64,000 bases of DNA from Robiginitomaculum sp. (GTDB taxonomy: Bacteria; Pseudomonadota; Alphaproteobacteria; Caulobacterales; Maricaulaceae), in assembly GCA_015485335.1 (NCBI GenBank), contig WFTT01000088.1:1-64000 (forward strand), read 5' to 3'. Positions 29,494 through 38,826 of this stretch are shown in pieces. Position numbers and translations under genes: made by a program. Numbering within the stretch: position 1 is the first letter of the stretch; each line of letters opens with the position of its first letter. A model generated the notes under the pieces. The model worked only from the letters and a program-made list of their open reading frames with translations. It made no database searches and was not told the origin of the DNA.

Positions 29494-31621
29494 TGCGTGC
29501 AAAATTTCCAGATCATTAAGGGTGGGCAAAGCGAAACGGCATCTCGCTGCACTATGAAGTCTTTGGCCAGGGCGATCATACCATTCTATTTATCCCGCCC
29601 TGGTGGCCCTTTACCACCTTGCGGTGTTTCAAATCACAAATTCCATATTTTTCCAAACACTATCGCTGTATTGCCTATGACCCGCTGGGTAATGGCCAGT
29701 CAGACCGGTCCTTAAACCCTGATCATTACGACGCCGATAATCATATCAACAATGCACTGGCCATTCTGGATAACACCAACACAGACACTGCCATCCTGTT
29801 TGGCTATTCATGCAGCGGCTCGGTATGTGCGGCATTGGCGGCACGGCATCCGGAACGGATAGAGGCGATCATAACCATCAGCACAACCTCCCCGCTGGCG
29901 GCGCCTCATGCTTACAGACCCCTGATGATTTTGACCGGAAATTTGACCACCCCACAGGTTGGCAAAAGTATAACAGGCATCATTGGGAACATGAATATGC
30001 AGATTTTGTTGACTTTTTTTGCCATCAGATTTTTACCGAAGCCCATTCAACCAAACAGATAGAAGATACCATAGGCTGGGCATCTCTGATCAAGGGTGAG
30101 GCATTGATTATTGCCAACGATGAGGCCGCCAGAAACGGTCCCTTTATGAGCAAAACCGATTATGAAAAAATATGCTGCCCAACCCTGCAAATTCATGGCG
30201 CCGAAGATGCGGTTATTCCGGTGGCCAGTTCCAGGGCCGTTGCCAAGGCAACCAAAGGCGAGCTGTATATTATCCCCGGCGCAGGCCATGCGGCCCATGC
30301 CCGTTATCCAGCGCTGGTCAACACCGTTATGCGTGATTTTCTAAGACGCCATGGTCTGCCCAAAGAGGCCCCAAAGCCCCTTTCTGATGCATCGTTCTCT
30401 GCTATTCATAAACCCAGACGGTCTAAAAAAGTACTCTATCTTTCCTCTCCAATTGGCCTGGGCCATGTGCGCCGCGACCTGGCCATCAGCCGGGAATTAC
30501 GACACCTGCACCCAAGTCTGGAGATAGATTGGTTATCGCAGGCCCCGGTGACACATTTCCTGACAGACCAGCAAGAGCATGTGCACCCGGCTAGTCGCCG
30601 ACTGGCCAGCGAATCCTCACATATCGAAAGCGAGGCCGGCGAACATGATCTGAACGCGTTTCAGGCCCTGCGCAATATGGATGAGATCCTCATCGCCAAT
30701 TTCATGGTGTTTCAGGAAGCCGTCGAGGATGGCAATTATGACCTCGTTATTGCTGATGAGGCCTGGGATGTGGATCATTTCTGGCATGAACACCCCCAGC
30801 TTAAAAAATCACAAATCGCCTGGCTGACCGATTTTGTCGGCTTTGTTCCCATGCCCGAAAACGGCGAGGCCGAAGCCTGGTTAACCACCGATTACAATGC
30901 TGAAATGATCCAGCACATAGAGCACAACCCCGGCGTACGGGACCGGTCAATTTTTGTTGGTAATCCTTGTGATGTTATTGAACACAGCTTTGGCAAAGAC
31001 CTGCCCAATATGCGCGACTGGGTGTCTCAACATTTTGATTTTTGCGGTTATGTTTTAGGTGATCACCCCGATGAATTTGGCAATATGGACGAGCTACGTG
31101 CCGCCTTGGGCTATCGGGAAGACGAGACCGTCTGTCTGGTCACTGTGGGTGGCTCTGGCGTAGGTGGAGCGCTGATCCGGCGCATCCTTGCCGCCTACCC
31201 CCTTGCCAAACACCATATCCCATCTTTGCGTATGATTATGGTTTTGGGGCCCCGCCTAGATCCCGCGACCTTTAACCCGGCAGACGGTGTTGAGATGCGC
31301 GGGTTTGTGCCGGATCTGGATCGTCATCTGGCCGCGTGTGATCTGGCGCTGGTACAGGGTGGCCTGACCACTTCGATGGAGCTGGCCGCCGCCGGCACAC
31401 CATTTTTATATTTTCCGCTGAACAATCATTTTGAGCAAAATTTTCATGTGGCACATCGGCTGGCGCAATACGGCGCCGGCAAAAAAATGCCGTTCAGTCA
31501 AAGTGAGCCGGACGTCATTGCCCAGGTCATGGTGGATGCGCTGTCCCGGCATAAAAGCTTCAAACCTGTGGAGAACGATGGTGCCCGGCGGGCGGCACAA
31601 TTGATTTCAGATTTACTGTAA
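29493..31621 (+). pseudogene. Broken alpha/beta-hydrolase-glycosyltransferase fusion gene
   Basis: Two lesions interrupt one reading frame. From ATG 29493 the frame reads MRAKFPDH, hits TAA at 29517-29519, then continues in frame with the expected hydrolase N-terminus (NGISLHYEVFGQGDHTI). At about 29911-29922 the hydrolase frame must shift by -1: before it lies FGYSCSGSVCAALAARHPE (nucleophile elbow), after it TPDDFDRKFDHPTGW and EDTIGWASLIKGEALI, followed by the catalytic Asp/His region (HGAEDAVIP, PGAGHAAHA). From about residue 300 a complete MurG/UGT-like glycosyltransferase follows (SSPIGLGHVRRDLAIS, VTVGGSGVGGALIRR, ALVQGGLTTSMELAAAGTP). The 3' part is an uninterrupted frame from 29810 to 31621, so a glycosyltransferase could still be made from an internal start. 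I recall similar full-length fusions in actinobacteria. A sequencing error could explain one lesion, less easily both. Confidence 0.8.
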
Positions 31622-31646
31622 ATTTCAATCTCTAAGGGGGGATATT

Positions 31647-32693
31647 ATGGACGAAGATAAATTCAACATATTATTTGGCAAAGTACTGGGCGATGTTGGT
31701 GGCGCAGTCGGTTTGTTAATGGCCTATATGGGCGATCAGGCCGGGGTTTATAAAGTCATGGAGGATACCGGGCCGTCCACCTGCGATGAACTGGCAAAAA
31801 AATCCGGTGTGGACGCACGCTATCTGCGCGAATGGTTATCCTCTAATGCGGCGACAGGCTATGTCGATTATGATTCAGACAATGATCGGTTCAGCCTGTC
31901 GCCGGAACAGGCGGCTCTATTTTCTCATGAGGGCGAGCCGACCTGTATGCAGGGTTTTTTCCAGGCCGTGGTGGCCCAATATGAAGCCCATGAAACCGCC
32001 GTCGATGTTTTTAAAACCGGCCGTGCCCGCCCGTGGTCCGAGCATACAGCCTGTTGTTTTTGTGGCACTGACCGTTTTTTCCGACCCGGTTATGCGGCCA
32101 ATCTGGTGCAAAACTGGATCCCCGCCCTGGACGGTGTGGAGGATAAATTAAAGGCTGGTGCCAAAATTGCCGATATAGGGTGCGGACTGGGTTCATCATC
32201 CATATTGATGGCACAAACCTATCCAAAGTCCACTGTGCATGGGTTTGATTTTCATGGCCCTTCTATTGAAAAGGCCAAGGCAAAAGCCGCCGAGGCAGGC
32301 CTTGGCAATATTGAGTTTCACGAGGTTGCCGCCAAGGATTTTATCGGCAAAGATTATGACTTTGCCTGCATTTTTGATGCCCTGCACGATATGGGGGATC
32401 CGGTCGGGGCGACCGCCCATATCAAGAAAAGTCTTAAAAAGGATGGTACCTTTATGGTGGTCGAGCCTGCCGCCGCTGACAATCTGGGCGACAATCTCAA
32501 CTTGCTGTCTAGTATATTTTATGGATTTTCGACCACCATATGTGTACCAACGTCAAAGGCACAAGAAGTGGGGCTGATGCTAGGGGCACAAGCTGGTGAA
32601 AAGCGCATCACTGATGTTCTCAAAAAAGGCGGGTTTACCCGCGTACGCCGGGCCACTGAAACGCCGACCAATATGGTCCTGGAAGCACAGTAA
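31647..32693 (+). CDS. Class I SAM-dependent methyltransferase with winged-helix N-terminus (Rv2258c-like)
   Basis: A 348-residue protein. Residues about 15-90 form a winged-helix-like dimerisation region (STCDELAKKSGVDARYLREW), followed by a Rossmann methyltransferase with SAM motif I ADIGCGLGSSSILMA near residue 175 and acidic loop VHGFDFHGPSIEKAK. The same architecture occurs in a family of small-molecule methyltransferases of unknown substrate. A very strong ribosome binding site (AAGGGGGG) precedes the ATG. It lies 25 bp after the fusion gene and is probably under the same TetR control. Confidence 0.88.
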   Translation: MDEDKFNILFGKVLGDVGGAVGLLMAYMGDQAGVYKVMEDTGPSTCDELAKKSGVDARYLREWLSSNAATGYVDYDSDNDRFSLSPEQAALFSHEGEPTCMQGFFQAVVAQYEAHETAVDVFKTGRARPWSEHTACCFCGTDRFFRPGYAANLVQNWIPALDGVEDKLKAGAKIADIGCGLGSSSILMAQTYPKSTVHGFDFHGPSIEKAKAKAAEAGLGNIEFHEVAAKDFIGKDYDFACIFDALHDMGDPVGATAHIKKSLKKDGTFMVVEPAAADNLGDNLNLLSSIFYGFSTTICVPTSKAQEVGLMLGAQAGEKRITDVLKKGGFTRVRRATETPTNMVLEAQ

Positions 32694-32738
32694 TCGTTCG
32701 CTTCACCAAAATTTTTTGTAAAAAGGGGAGGAATACTT

Positions 32739-33308
32739 ATGTTAATTTTTAAATCAAAACACTTTGGTGCCCGGGCGATTGCGACCTCAATCTTATGTCT
32801 GGGTATGGCGGCAAGCGTTTCTGCGCACGCCACAGAATCGGCGGACACCAAAATCAAACGCGCCATGTCGGCGGCTCCGGCATCCATTAGCGCCAAAGCC
32901 ACCATTATGGACACCGATGGCACCATATTGCGCCAGGGCAGCAATGAGTGGACCTGCCTGCCTGGTGTCATGCTCATTCCCGGGGACAAACATCCAATGT
33001 GTAATGACGATCCATGGATGAAGTGGATGGCTGCTGCCGCCGCGGGAGCGGCCTTCTCTACGGATGTAGTGGGAACGTCCTATATGTTACAGGGTGACGC
33101 ACTGGTAAATAATGATGATCCAACGGCGACAGATCCCAATGATGGCGGGGTATGGGTCCAGGAAGGCCCGCATTTGATGATGCTTTATCCGACAAAGGAA
33201 ATGTATGCCAACCTGCCCCGTGATCCCGATGCCGGTGGCCCCTATGTCATGTGGGATAACACCCCTATGGTACATGTCATGGTCCCCATTGCCGCGCGTG
33301 ACAATTAA
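32739..33308 (+). CDS. Exported protein of unknown function
   Basis: A 189-residue protein with a cleavable signal peptide (hydrophobic stretch AIATSILCLGMAASVSAHA). The mature part carries IMDTDGTILRQGSNEWTCLPG, HPMCNDDPWMKWM, VQEGPHLMMLYP and GGPYVMWDNTPMVHVMVP, features I recognise as recurring in a conserved hypothetical exported family in proteobacteria; two cysteines could form a disulfide. GGGGAGGA supports the ATG. Third readable gene of the TetR-led block; function unknown. Confidence 0.8.
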   Translation: MLIFKSKHFGARAIATSILCLGMAASVSAHATESADTKIKRAMSAAPASISAKATIMDTDGTILRQGSNEWTCLPGVMLIPGDKHPMCNDDPWMKWMAAAAAGAAFSTDVVGTSYMLQGDALVNNDDPTATDPNDGGVWVQEGPHLMMLYPTKEMYANLPRDPDAGGPYVMWDNTPMVHVMVPIAARDN

Positions 33309-33425
33309 CTCCTGACGGGTGCTTATGGCATCACGCAACAATGCCATAAGCATTCACCGAATAAAAAAGCTGGTTTGGTCCCTATACTCTGTGCACAATA
33401 TCAATGGCACAGGGGGGACCAGACC

Positions 33426-33851
33426 ATGCAGGATACATTATCACGGCTGTATATCGCGGTGGGGCGCGTGTTGCTGGCTTTGTATTTCCTGTTGCCCGGT
33501 ATCGCCAAATTAATCGTACCGGCCAGCCAGATATCACTAATGGAGCACCATGGCGTCCCTTATGCAGGCACGCTTTTGATCGTTGCCGGCATTGCCCAAA
33601 TATTTGGTGCCCTGGCGCTGATCACCAATCGTCATGTGCGTTTGGCCTGCCTTGGTTTTGTACTCTACATAGTGGTAATTAATGTAACCATGCATGATTT
33701 TTGGCACTTCACCGGCGAGGAAGCCGCCCATGAAACACAAAATTTCATCAAGAATCTTGGCATCCTTGCCGGCCTGCTGGTGTTGGCCGGTATCAGCCCA
33801 AAGCGGCGCTTTGGGCTGAAAGAGTTTTACCGCAACGACCGGGCCTTCTAG
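33426..33851 (+). CDS. DoxX-family membrane protein
   Basis: A 141-residue membrane protein with four hydrophobic helices. The opening [18 protein letters not shown] followed by [19 protein letters not shown] is the DoxX/DoxD pattern. Members are found with redox and stress functions, but the role of this one is unknown. ATG 33426, preceded by GGGG about ten bases upstream, is chosen over an earlier frame start at 33375 that adds 17 unconserved residues. It overlaps the convergent thiolase by four bases. Confidence 0.85.
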   Translation: MQDTLSRLYIAVGRVLLALYFLLPGIAKLIVPASQISLMEHHGVPYAGTLLIVAGIAQIFGALALITNRHVRLACLGFVLYIVVINVTMHDFWHFTGEEAAHETQNFIKNLGILAGLLVLAGISPKRRFGLKEFYRNDRAF

Positions 33852-35050
33852 TAAACCTCAAAGAGGCCTGCCGCGCCCATACCACCACCAACACACATGG
33901 TGCAAACCACATATTTGGCACCGCGGCGCTTACCTTCGATCAGCGCGTGGCCAACCATGCGTGCACCGGACATGCCATAGGGATGGCCAATGGAAATGGC
34001 GCCGCCATCAACGTTCAGCAATTCATCTGGAATGCCCAGCTTGTCACGGCAATAAAGCACCTGAACGGCAAAAGCCTCGTTCAGCTCCCAAAGACCAATA
34101 TCATCCATGGTCAAGCCATTGGCCGCCAAGAGTTTTGGTACCGCGGCAACCGGTCCAATACCCATTTCATCAGGATGAACGCCCGCCGCCCAAATACCAC
34201 GATAAGCCCCCAGAGGCTCCAGTCCGCGCCGGGAGGCCTCTTTGGCCTCCATCACCACGACGGCCGAAGCTCCATCGGAAAGTTGCGAGGCATTACCCGC
34301 CGTAATGTACTTGCCTTCCTTGATGACCATGCCGTCTTTGAACACGGGTTTCAGATTGGCCAGCGCCTCAGCGGTGGTCCCCGGGCGATTACCTTCGTCT
34401 TTTTCCAGTGTCACCGGCACATCGGAAACTTCCTTGGTCTCGCGGTCCATAACCTTCATGATCGAAGGCAGGGCCACAATTTCATCATCAAAACGCCCTG
34501 CCGCTTGTGCCGCCGCAGTGCGAGCCTGGGATTGGGCGGCATATTCGTCCTGGGCTTCGCGGGAAATTCCATAACGATCGGCAACAATCTCGGCGGTTTC
34601 CAACATGGACATATAAAGGTTAGGCACATGTTCCTGAATCCAGGGGTCCAGGCGGCGATAATTGTTCATGTGCTCGTTCTGCACCAGTGAAATACTTTCA
34701 CCACCGCCGCCAACCGTAATGTTCATGCCATCGCACAAAACCTGTTTAGCAGCGATGGCAATACCCATCATGCCCGAAGCACACTGGCGATCCACACTCA
34801 TACCGGCAACACTGTCCGGGATACCGCCACGGATTAACATCTGTCGGGCCGGGTTTTGCCCGCCCGAGCCCTGTTGCATGGCGCAACCCATAATCACGTC
34901 ATCGACCTCGGGCCCTTCCAGCCCCGCCCGGGCAATGGCATGTTTGATCGCATGCCCGCCAAGCTCCTGTAATTGGGTATTATTAAAGGCACCACGATAG
35001 GCTTTGCCTATGGGGGTACGTACCGTAGAAACGATGACCGCTTCGCGCAT
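33848..35050 (-). CDS. Acetyl-CoA C-acyltransferase (thiolase)
   Basis: Thiolase of 400 residues for beta-oxidation or acetoacetyl-CoA metabolism. The three catalytic regions are visible: nucleophilic Cys in [12 protein letters not shown] near residue 89, the histidine loop [19 protein letters not shown] near 350 and the second Cys in [16 protein letters not shown] near 385. Typical length. No FadB-type partner is adjacent, so the substrate chain length remains open. GGAGAGCAAT lies upstream of the ATG. Confidence 0.95.
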   Translation of the reverse strand: MREAVIVSTVRTPIGKAYRGAFNNTQLQELGGHAIKHAIARAGLEGPEVDDVIMGCAMQQGSGGQNPARQMLIRGGIPDSVAGMSVDRQCASGMMGIAIAAKQVLCDGMNITVGGGGESISLVQNEHMNNYRRLDPWIQEHVPNLYMSMLETAEIVADRYGISREAQDEYAAQSQARTAAAQAAGRFDDEIVALPSIMKVMDRETKEVSDVPVTLEKDEGNRPGTTAEALANLKPVFKDGMVIKEGKYITAGNASQLSDGASAVVVMEAKEASRRGLEPLGAYRGIWAAGVHPDEMGIGPVAAVPKLLAANGLTMDDIGLWELNEAFAVQVLYCRDKLGIPDELLNVDGGAISIGHPYGMSGARMVGHALIEGKRRGAKYVVCTMCVGGGMGAAGLFEVY

Positions 35051-35132
35051 ATTGCTCTCCTTGCGTCGCTGAATCTTTTTGCTGTGGAAACGTAACCGTG
35101 TTCACCCCCAAAGTGCAAACTTTTACCGCGCG

Positions 35133-35140
35133 TTAACCAT
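35133..35140 (+). promoter_or_regulatory. CtrA-type half-site TTAACCAT
   Basis: An exact TTAACCAT octamer lies 38 bases before the ATG of the exported TPR protein, in the 128-bp divergent spacer with the thiolase. It matches the CtrA half-site; a second half-site was not found, so support is modest. Confidence 0.3.
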
Positions 35141-35178
35141 AGCCCGGTCAGATAGCACTATGCCCGGAGACCCCGTTC

Positions 35179-36279
35179 ATGCGTTGCCTGAACCTTGCCC
35201 TTGCCCTAAGCCTTATCTGCGCCCTGCCCGCTTATGCCGGATTGCGTGATGCGGTATTGGGTGTTGAAGGCAATGCGGCTCTGAGCCTGATAGGCTTTGA
35301 CCGACAACCGCAAAATGTGACCGTACACACCAGTCCCGCAGGGGTGGAAATGGTGATCCAGGGGGTCAGTGCAAAAACCGCCAGAATTACGCCGCCTGAT
35401 TCTCATCTCGTCTCTGCCATAGATGTTAATCCGATCGATGGCGGTGTGCGGCTGGTCTATTATTTCAAAACTGCCCCCATTAAGGGCAATGCCGAAGTCT
35501 ATGACCATGCCGTCATGTTAAGGGTGAATTTTGATCATCCCCCGCATGAACAAAACGCCCGTCTGGAATATACCGCCCCGCCTCCTTCGGATCCCGTGCA
35601 AAGGGCAAGCCCTGCCCATCACCGCCAGAGTGCCAGTCTTCAGGCCGATCACCAGTCTGATATGGCGGCCACGGCCGCACAAAGTGCACCTCATGAGGCC
35701 GCCGGCACAGCACATGATCAGGCCTCGGCTTCTCCGACAGAGGCAAAAAATGGGAACCCTACTTCGGCATCCCCACCTTCATCGCTAGCATCCGCATCAC
35801 AGGCAGCGCCTGCTTCTGACCATCATATGCCTTCTGGTTCAAACGCTCATACTGAAGAGAAGAAACCGCTGCATGATGGTGATATAACCACACCACCAAA
35901 AGGGCAAAACGTTTACGGCACTGGTATGATCCGCGATGCTTCGGCAAGGCACATGGCCAAGGGCCTGGATGCCGCCTCCTGTGAAGCGGCCCAACAGGCC
36001 ATCGAGGATGATCCATGGGCGCTGGACAAACTGTCTGTCTACGGGGCCTGTATCGCCAAGGAAGGCCGCAAGGATGAGGCCAAGGAAGTCTTTGAACGCC
36101 TCCTTACCTTTGATCCAGATATGATCTCAGCCTATATGGGGTTGGGGGCCATTGCCCAGGATAGTGGCGATATAACCGCCGCCAGAAAATATTACCAACA
36201 GGCTCTTAAAGCCGGTGGGTCCGATGCCCAGGCGGCCCAGATACGCGCCTTATTGGGCACGCTGGACGAAAAGCACTAA
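35179..36279 (+). CDS. Exported TPR protein with AMIN-like N-terminal region
   Basis: A 366-residue protein. The signal peptide is CLNLALALSLICALPAYAG. Residues 25-115 are beta-rich and resemble an AMIN-type domain (VTVHTSPAGVEMVIQG, GGVRLVYYFKT). Residues 120-240 are a low-complexity Ala/Ser/Pro/His linker. The C-terminal 90 residues contain two TPR-like units (GRKDEAKEVFERLLTFDPD and GDITAARKYYQQALKAGG). The plan suggests a periplasmic adaptor that touches the cell wall, possibly during division; this is inference. Confidence 0.75.
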   Translation: MRCLNLALALSLICALPAYAGLRDAVLGVEGNAALSLIGFDRQPQNVTVHTSPAGVEMVIQGVSAKTARITPPDSHLVSAIDVNPIDGGVRLVYYFKTAPIKGNAEVYDHAVMLRVNFDHPPHEQNARLEYTAPPPSDPVQRASPAHHRQSASLQADHQSDMAATAAQSAPHEAAGTAHDQASASPTEAKNGNPTSASPPSSLASASQAAPASDHHMPSGSNAHTEEKKPLHDGDITTPPKGQNVYGTGMIRDASARHMAKGLDAASCEAAQQAIEDDPWALDKLSVYGACIAKEGRKDEAKEVFERLLTFDPDMISAYMGLGAIAQDSGDITAARKYYQQALKAGGSDAQAAQIRALLGTLDEKH

Positions 36280-36289
36280 GCTTGTCGCT

Positions 36290-37753
36290 TTACAAAACTT
36301 CGTAATCTGCAAAATCCGGCCGGGCCATCAAGCGTCTGAATACCGCCGTAGAATGCGGCCATAGGGTCGGAATGGATCCGTCTTCGGCCTGATACCAGCT
36401 ATGACAGCCAGATGCCCAGACCATGTTTTCAAGATCATCGGCAATGGTTTCATTATACCGTTTTTCCGCTTCTTCACACACATTCAGCACCCCCGAACCA
36501 GCATGATCGATCGCTTTGAGTATATAATCAATCTGTGCCTCGATCATCAGAATAATAGAGGTATGCCCAAGGCCTGTATTGGGGCCCAACAGGGTAAAAA
36601 GGTTCGGAAATCCTGCATAGGAAGATCCGCGATACGCACTCATGCGCTGGGAAAAACGTTCGTGCAGATCACACCCGCCAAGGCCTGTCACCTTTAATCC
36701 GGCAAGAAAATTAGTGGCCTCAAAACCGGTGGCCAGCACAATCACATCCGCCGGCACATCCTGGCCGGTTTTTGTAATAATAGCATTCTTTTCCACCCGC
36801 TCTATGCCATCAGTAACCAGGTTTACATGGCCGCGTAAAAGCGTCTGGTAATAATCATCCGAAAGCAAAATACGCTTGCACCCCAACGTATAATTCGGGG
36901 TAAGCTTGGCGCGCAATTCCGGGTCGTGCACAATCTCCTGCATGGATTTGATGGCACCTCTGGCCATGAATCTTGCCAAAAAGCTGTTCTTGTGGAACAT
37001 GCGAAAACTGAAATAATCGCGAACCAGATCCATATAGGCACGCTTGATTCTCAACAGAAAGGGAAAGCGCCGCCACAAGGCCTTCTCCCATGGCTGATAC
37101 GCCCGATCTCGACGCGGCACAATATAATTGGCGGTACGTTGGAAAATGGTCAGATTTTCCACCTCATCTGCAATGGCCGGGGCAATCTGTACGGTACTGG
37201 CGGCACTGCCGATAATGGCTACATTTTTATCTTTCAAAGACAAATCCTTAGGCCAGCGCGCCGAATGAAAGGCCTTGCCTTCAAAATCACTCAGCCCTTT
37301 TATGGGTGGGATCAGCGGGACGCTGAGCGGACCGGTGGCAGTAACGACAAAGCGGGCCTGAACCTGATCACCCTTGGCAGTGCGTACATTCCACAAACCG
37401 GCTTTTTCGTCGAACTGGATTTCTTCCACCGCTGTATTCAGTCGGATATTACCGGTTATGCCATAACGCTGGGCACAGTTTTCCACATAGGCCTTGATTT
37501 CATGCTGACGCGAATACACATGGCCCCAGTCCGGGTTTGGCTCGAAGGAATAACAATAAAGGTGAGAAGGCACATCACACCCGGCCCCAGGATAGATATT
37601 GTCATGCCAGGTACCACTCAAGCCATCGGTTTTTTCAAAAATAATAAAGTTATCTATGCCGGCACGCTTCAGACCGATCCCCATACCGATCCCGGAAAAC
37701 CCGGCCCCGATAATGGCCACATCCAATACGTCTTTTTCAGGTTTGGTTGTCAT
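36290..37753 (-). CDS. Flavin-containing monooxygenase (Baeyer-Villiger type)
   Basis: FAD/NADPH-dependent monooxygenase of 487 residues. The FAD Rossmann motif GAGFSGIGMG sits near residue 16, the Baeyer-Villiger fingerprint FxGxxxHxxxWP appears as FEGKAFHSARWP near 155, and the NADPH Rossmann motif is IGSAASTVQIAP. Such enzymes oxidise ketones to esters or hydroxylate heteroatoms; the substrate is not predictable. Its start overlaps the end of cutA by four bases (ATGA on the minus strand). Confidence 0.92.
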   Translation of the reverse strand: MTTKPEKDVLDVAIIGAGFSGIGMGIGLKRAGIDNFIIFEKTDGLSGTWHDNIYPGAGCDVPSHLYCYSFEPNPDWGHVYSRQHEIKAYVENCAQRYGITGNIRLNTAVEEIQFDEKAGLWNVRTAKGDQVQARFVVTATGPLSVPLIPPIKGLSDFEGKAFHSARWPKDLSLKDKNVAIIGSAASTVQIAPAIADEVENLTIFQRTANYIVPRRDRAYQPWEKALWRRFPFLLRIKRAYMDLVRDYFSFRMFHKNSFLARFMARGAIKSMQEIVHDPELRAKLTPNYTLGCKRILLSDDYYQTLLRGHVNLVTDGIERVEKNAIITKTGQDVPADVIVLATGFEATNFLAGLKVTGLGGCDLHERFSQRMSAYRGSSYAGFPNLFTLLGPNTGLGHTSIILMIEAQIDYILKAIDHAGSGVLNVCEEAEKRYNETIADDLENMVWASGCHSWYQAEDGSIPTLWPHSTAVFRRLMARPDFADYEVL

Positions 37754-38070
37754 GGTTGTGTCTCTTCTTTAATCCAGTTTACAAAGGGGAGGTGACTGAG
37801 TTTGGTATCGATGGGCAAAACACTGAACGCAGGCAGGTCATAAGGGTGCAGGGCCAGAACCCTTTTCTTCACCTCACCCACCCGGTCCCTGGCGGTCTTC
37901 ATCAGCATGATGACTTCACTTTCCGTACAGACTTTGCCCTGCCAGTGATATACAGAGCGCCCCATGGGCATCAGGTTTGCACACGCAATTAAATGCTCAG
38001 CCACCAGCACATTGGCTGCATCCAATGCACTTCTTTCATCCGGCCAATTTGTGTAAACAAGTACGGTCAT
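37750..38070 (-). CDS. cutA: Divalent-cation tolerance protein CutA
   Basis: Small trimeric PII-like protein of 106 residues with the CutA pattern LVAEHLIACANLMPMGRSVYHWQGKV and EVIMLMKT. Its link to copper tolerance is historical and the biochemical role is uncertain. A longer frame from 38139 lacks conservation before MTVLVYTNWPD, so ATG 38070 is used. Followed with an ATGA overlap by the monooxygenase gene; divergent from queC. Confidence 0.93.
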   Translation of the reverse strand: MTVLVYTNWPDERSALDAANVLVAEHLIACANLMPMGRSVYHWQGKVCTESEVIMLMKTARDRVGEVKKRVLALHPYDLPAFSVLPIDTKLSHLPFVNWIKEETQP

Positions 38071-38121
38071 TAATTTTGCGCCCTTCCCCAAATAGTGAAC
38101 AGCGTTTACGAGGTTTTGACA

Positions 38122-38826
38122 ATGCAAAAAAATAACCACGCTCTGGTGCTGTTTTCCGGTGGCCAGGACAGCGCCTTATGCCTCGTTTGGGCACTAAAAC
38201 GTTTTGACCATGTAGAAACCATTGGTTTTGATTACGGCCAGCGGCACCATGTGGAATTGCGGGTGCGGCAATCTTTTTTAAGCGAAATCAAAACCACCCT
38301 GCCTGCCTTATCCAAAAATCTGGGAGAGGACCATTGCGTGGATCTGGCCGGCTTTGGCGCGTTGGCAGATTGTTCCCTAACCCGTGAACGGGCCATTGTC
38401 TTTAGCGAAAACGGCCTGCCAGATACCTTTGTTCCCGGACGTAATCTGATGTTTTTTACTGCGGCGGCGGCATTGGGCTATCGGCGCAATCTGATGCATC
38501 TGGTCGGCGGCATGTGTGAAACCGATTATTCGGGCTATCCCGATTGCCGCCAGAACACCCTTGATGCCATGCAGGAAACCCTGCACCTAGGCATGGAGGC
38601 GGATTTTACCATCCACACCCCGCTTATGTGTCTGGACAAGGCACAAAGCTGGCAAATGGGCCAGGATATGGGCGGGCAAGACCTGATTGACCTGATGATA
38701 GAACACACCCACACCTGTTATCTTGGCACACGGGACAAGCGCCATGACTGGGGCTATGGCTGTGGCACCTGTCCGGCCTGTGACCTGCGTGCCAGAGGTT
38801 GGGCGCAATGGCAGGCCAGCTCATGA
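38122..38826 (+). CDS. queC: 7-cyano-7-deazaguanine synthase QueC
   Basis: Converts 7-carboxy-7-deazaguanine to preQ0 in the queuosine pathway. The 234 residues contain the PP-loop SGGQDSALCL at the N-terminus and the zinc cluster GCGTCPACDLRARGW at the C-terminus. ATG 38122 with GAGG eight bases upstream is chosen over GTG 38095. The stop overlaps the queE start (ATGA), so queC-queE-queD form an operon. Confidence 0.95.
   Translation: MQKNNHALVLFSGGQDSALCLVWALKRFDHVETIGFDYGQRHHVELRVRQSFLSEIKTTLPALSKNLGEDHCVDLAGFGALADCSLTRERAIVFSENGLPDTFVPGRNLMFFTAAAALGYRRNLMHLVGGMCETDYSGYPDCRQNTLDAMQETLHLGMEADFTIHTPLMCLDKAQSWQMGQDMGGQDLIDLMIEHTHTCYLGTRDKRHDWGYGCGTCPACDLRARGWAQWQASS

Noticed and set aside
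29911-29922. Programmed -1 ribosomal frameshift in the fusion gene
   Set aside because: There is no classic X-XXY-YYZ slippery heptamer and an upstream in-frame stop also exists, so mutation or sequencing error is simpler.
36926-37795. Plus-strand frame of 289 codons over the flavin monooxygenase
   Set aside because: Antisense to the FAD and Baeyer-Villiger motifs; composition is that of a shadow frame.
38071-38121. preQ1 riboswitch ahead of queC
   Set aside because: The 51-bp leader has no preQ1 aptamer-like hairpin or A-rich tail and is too short with the cutA start beside it.
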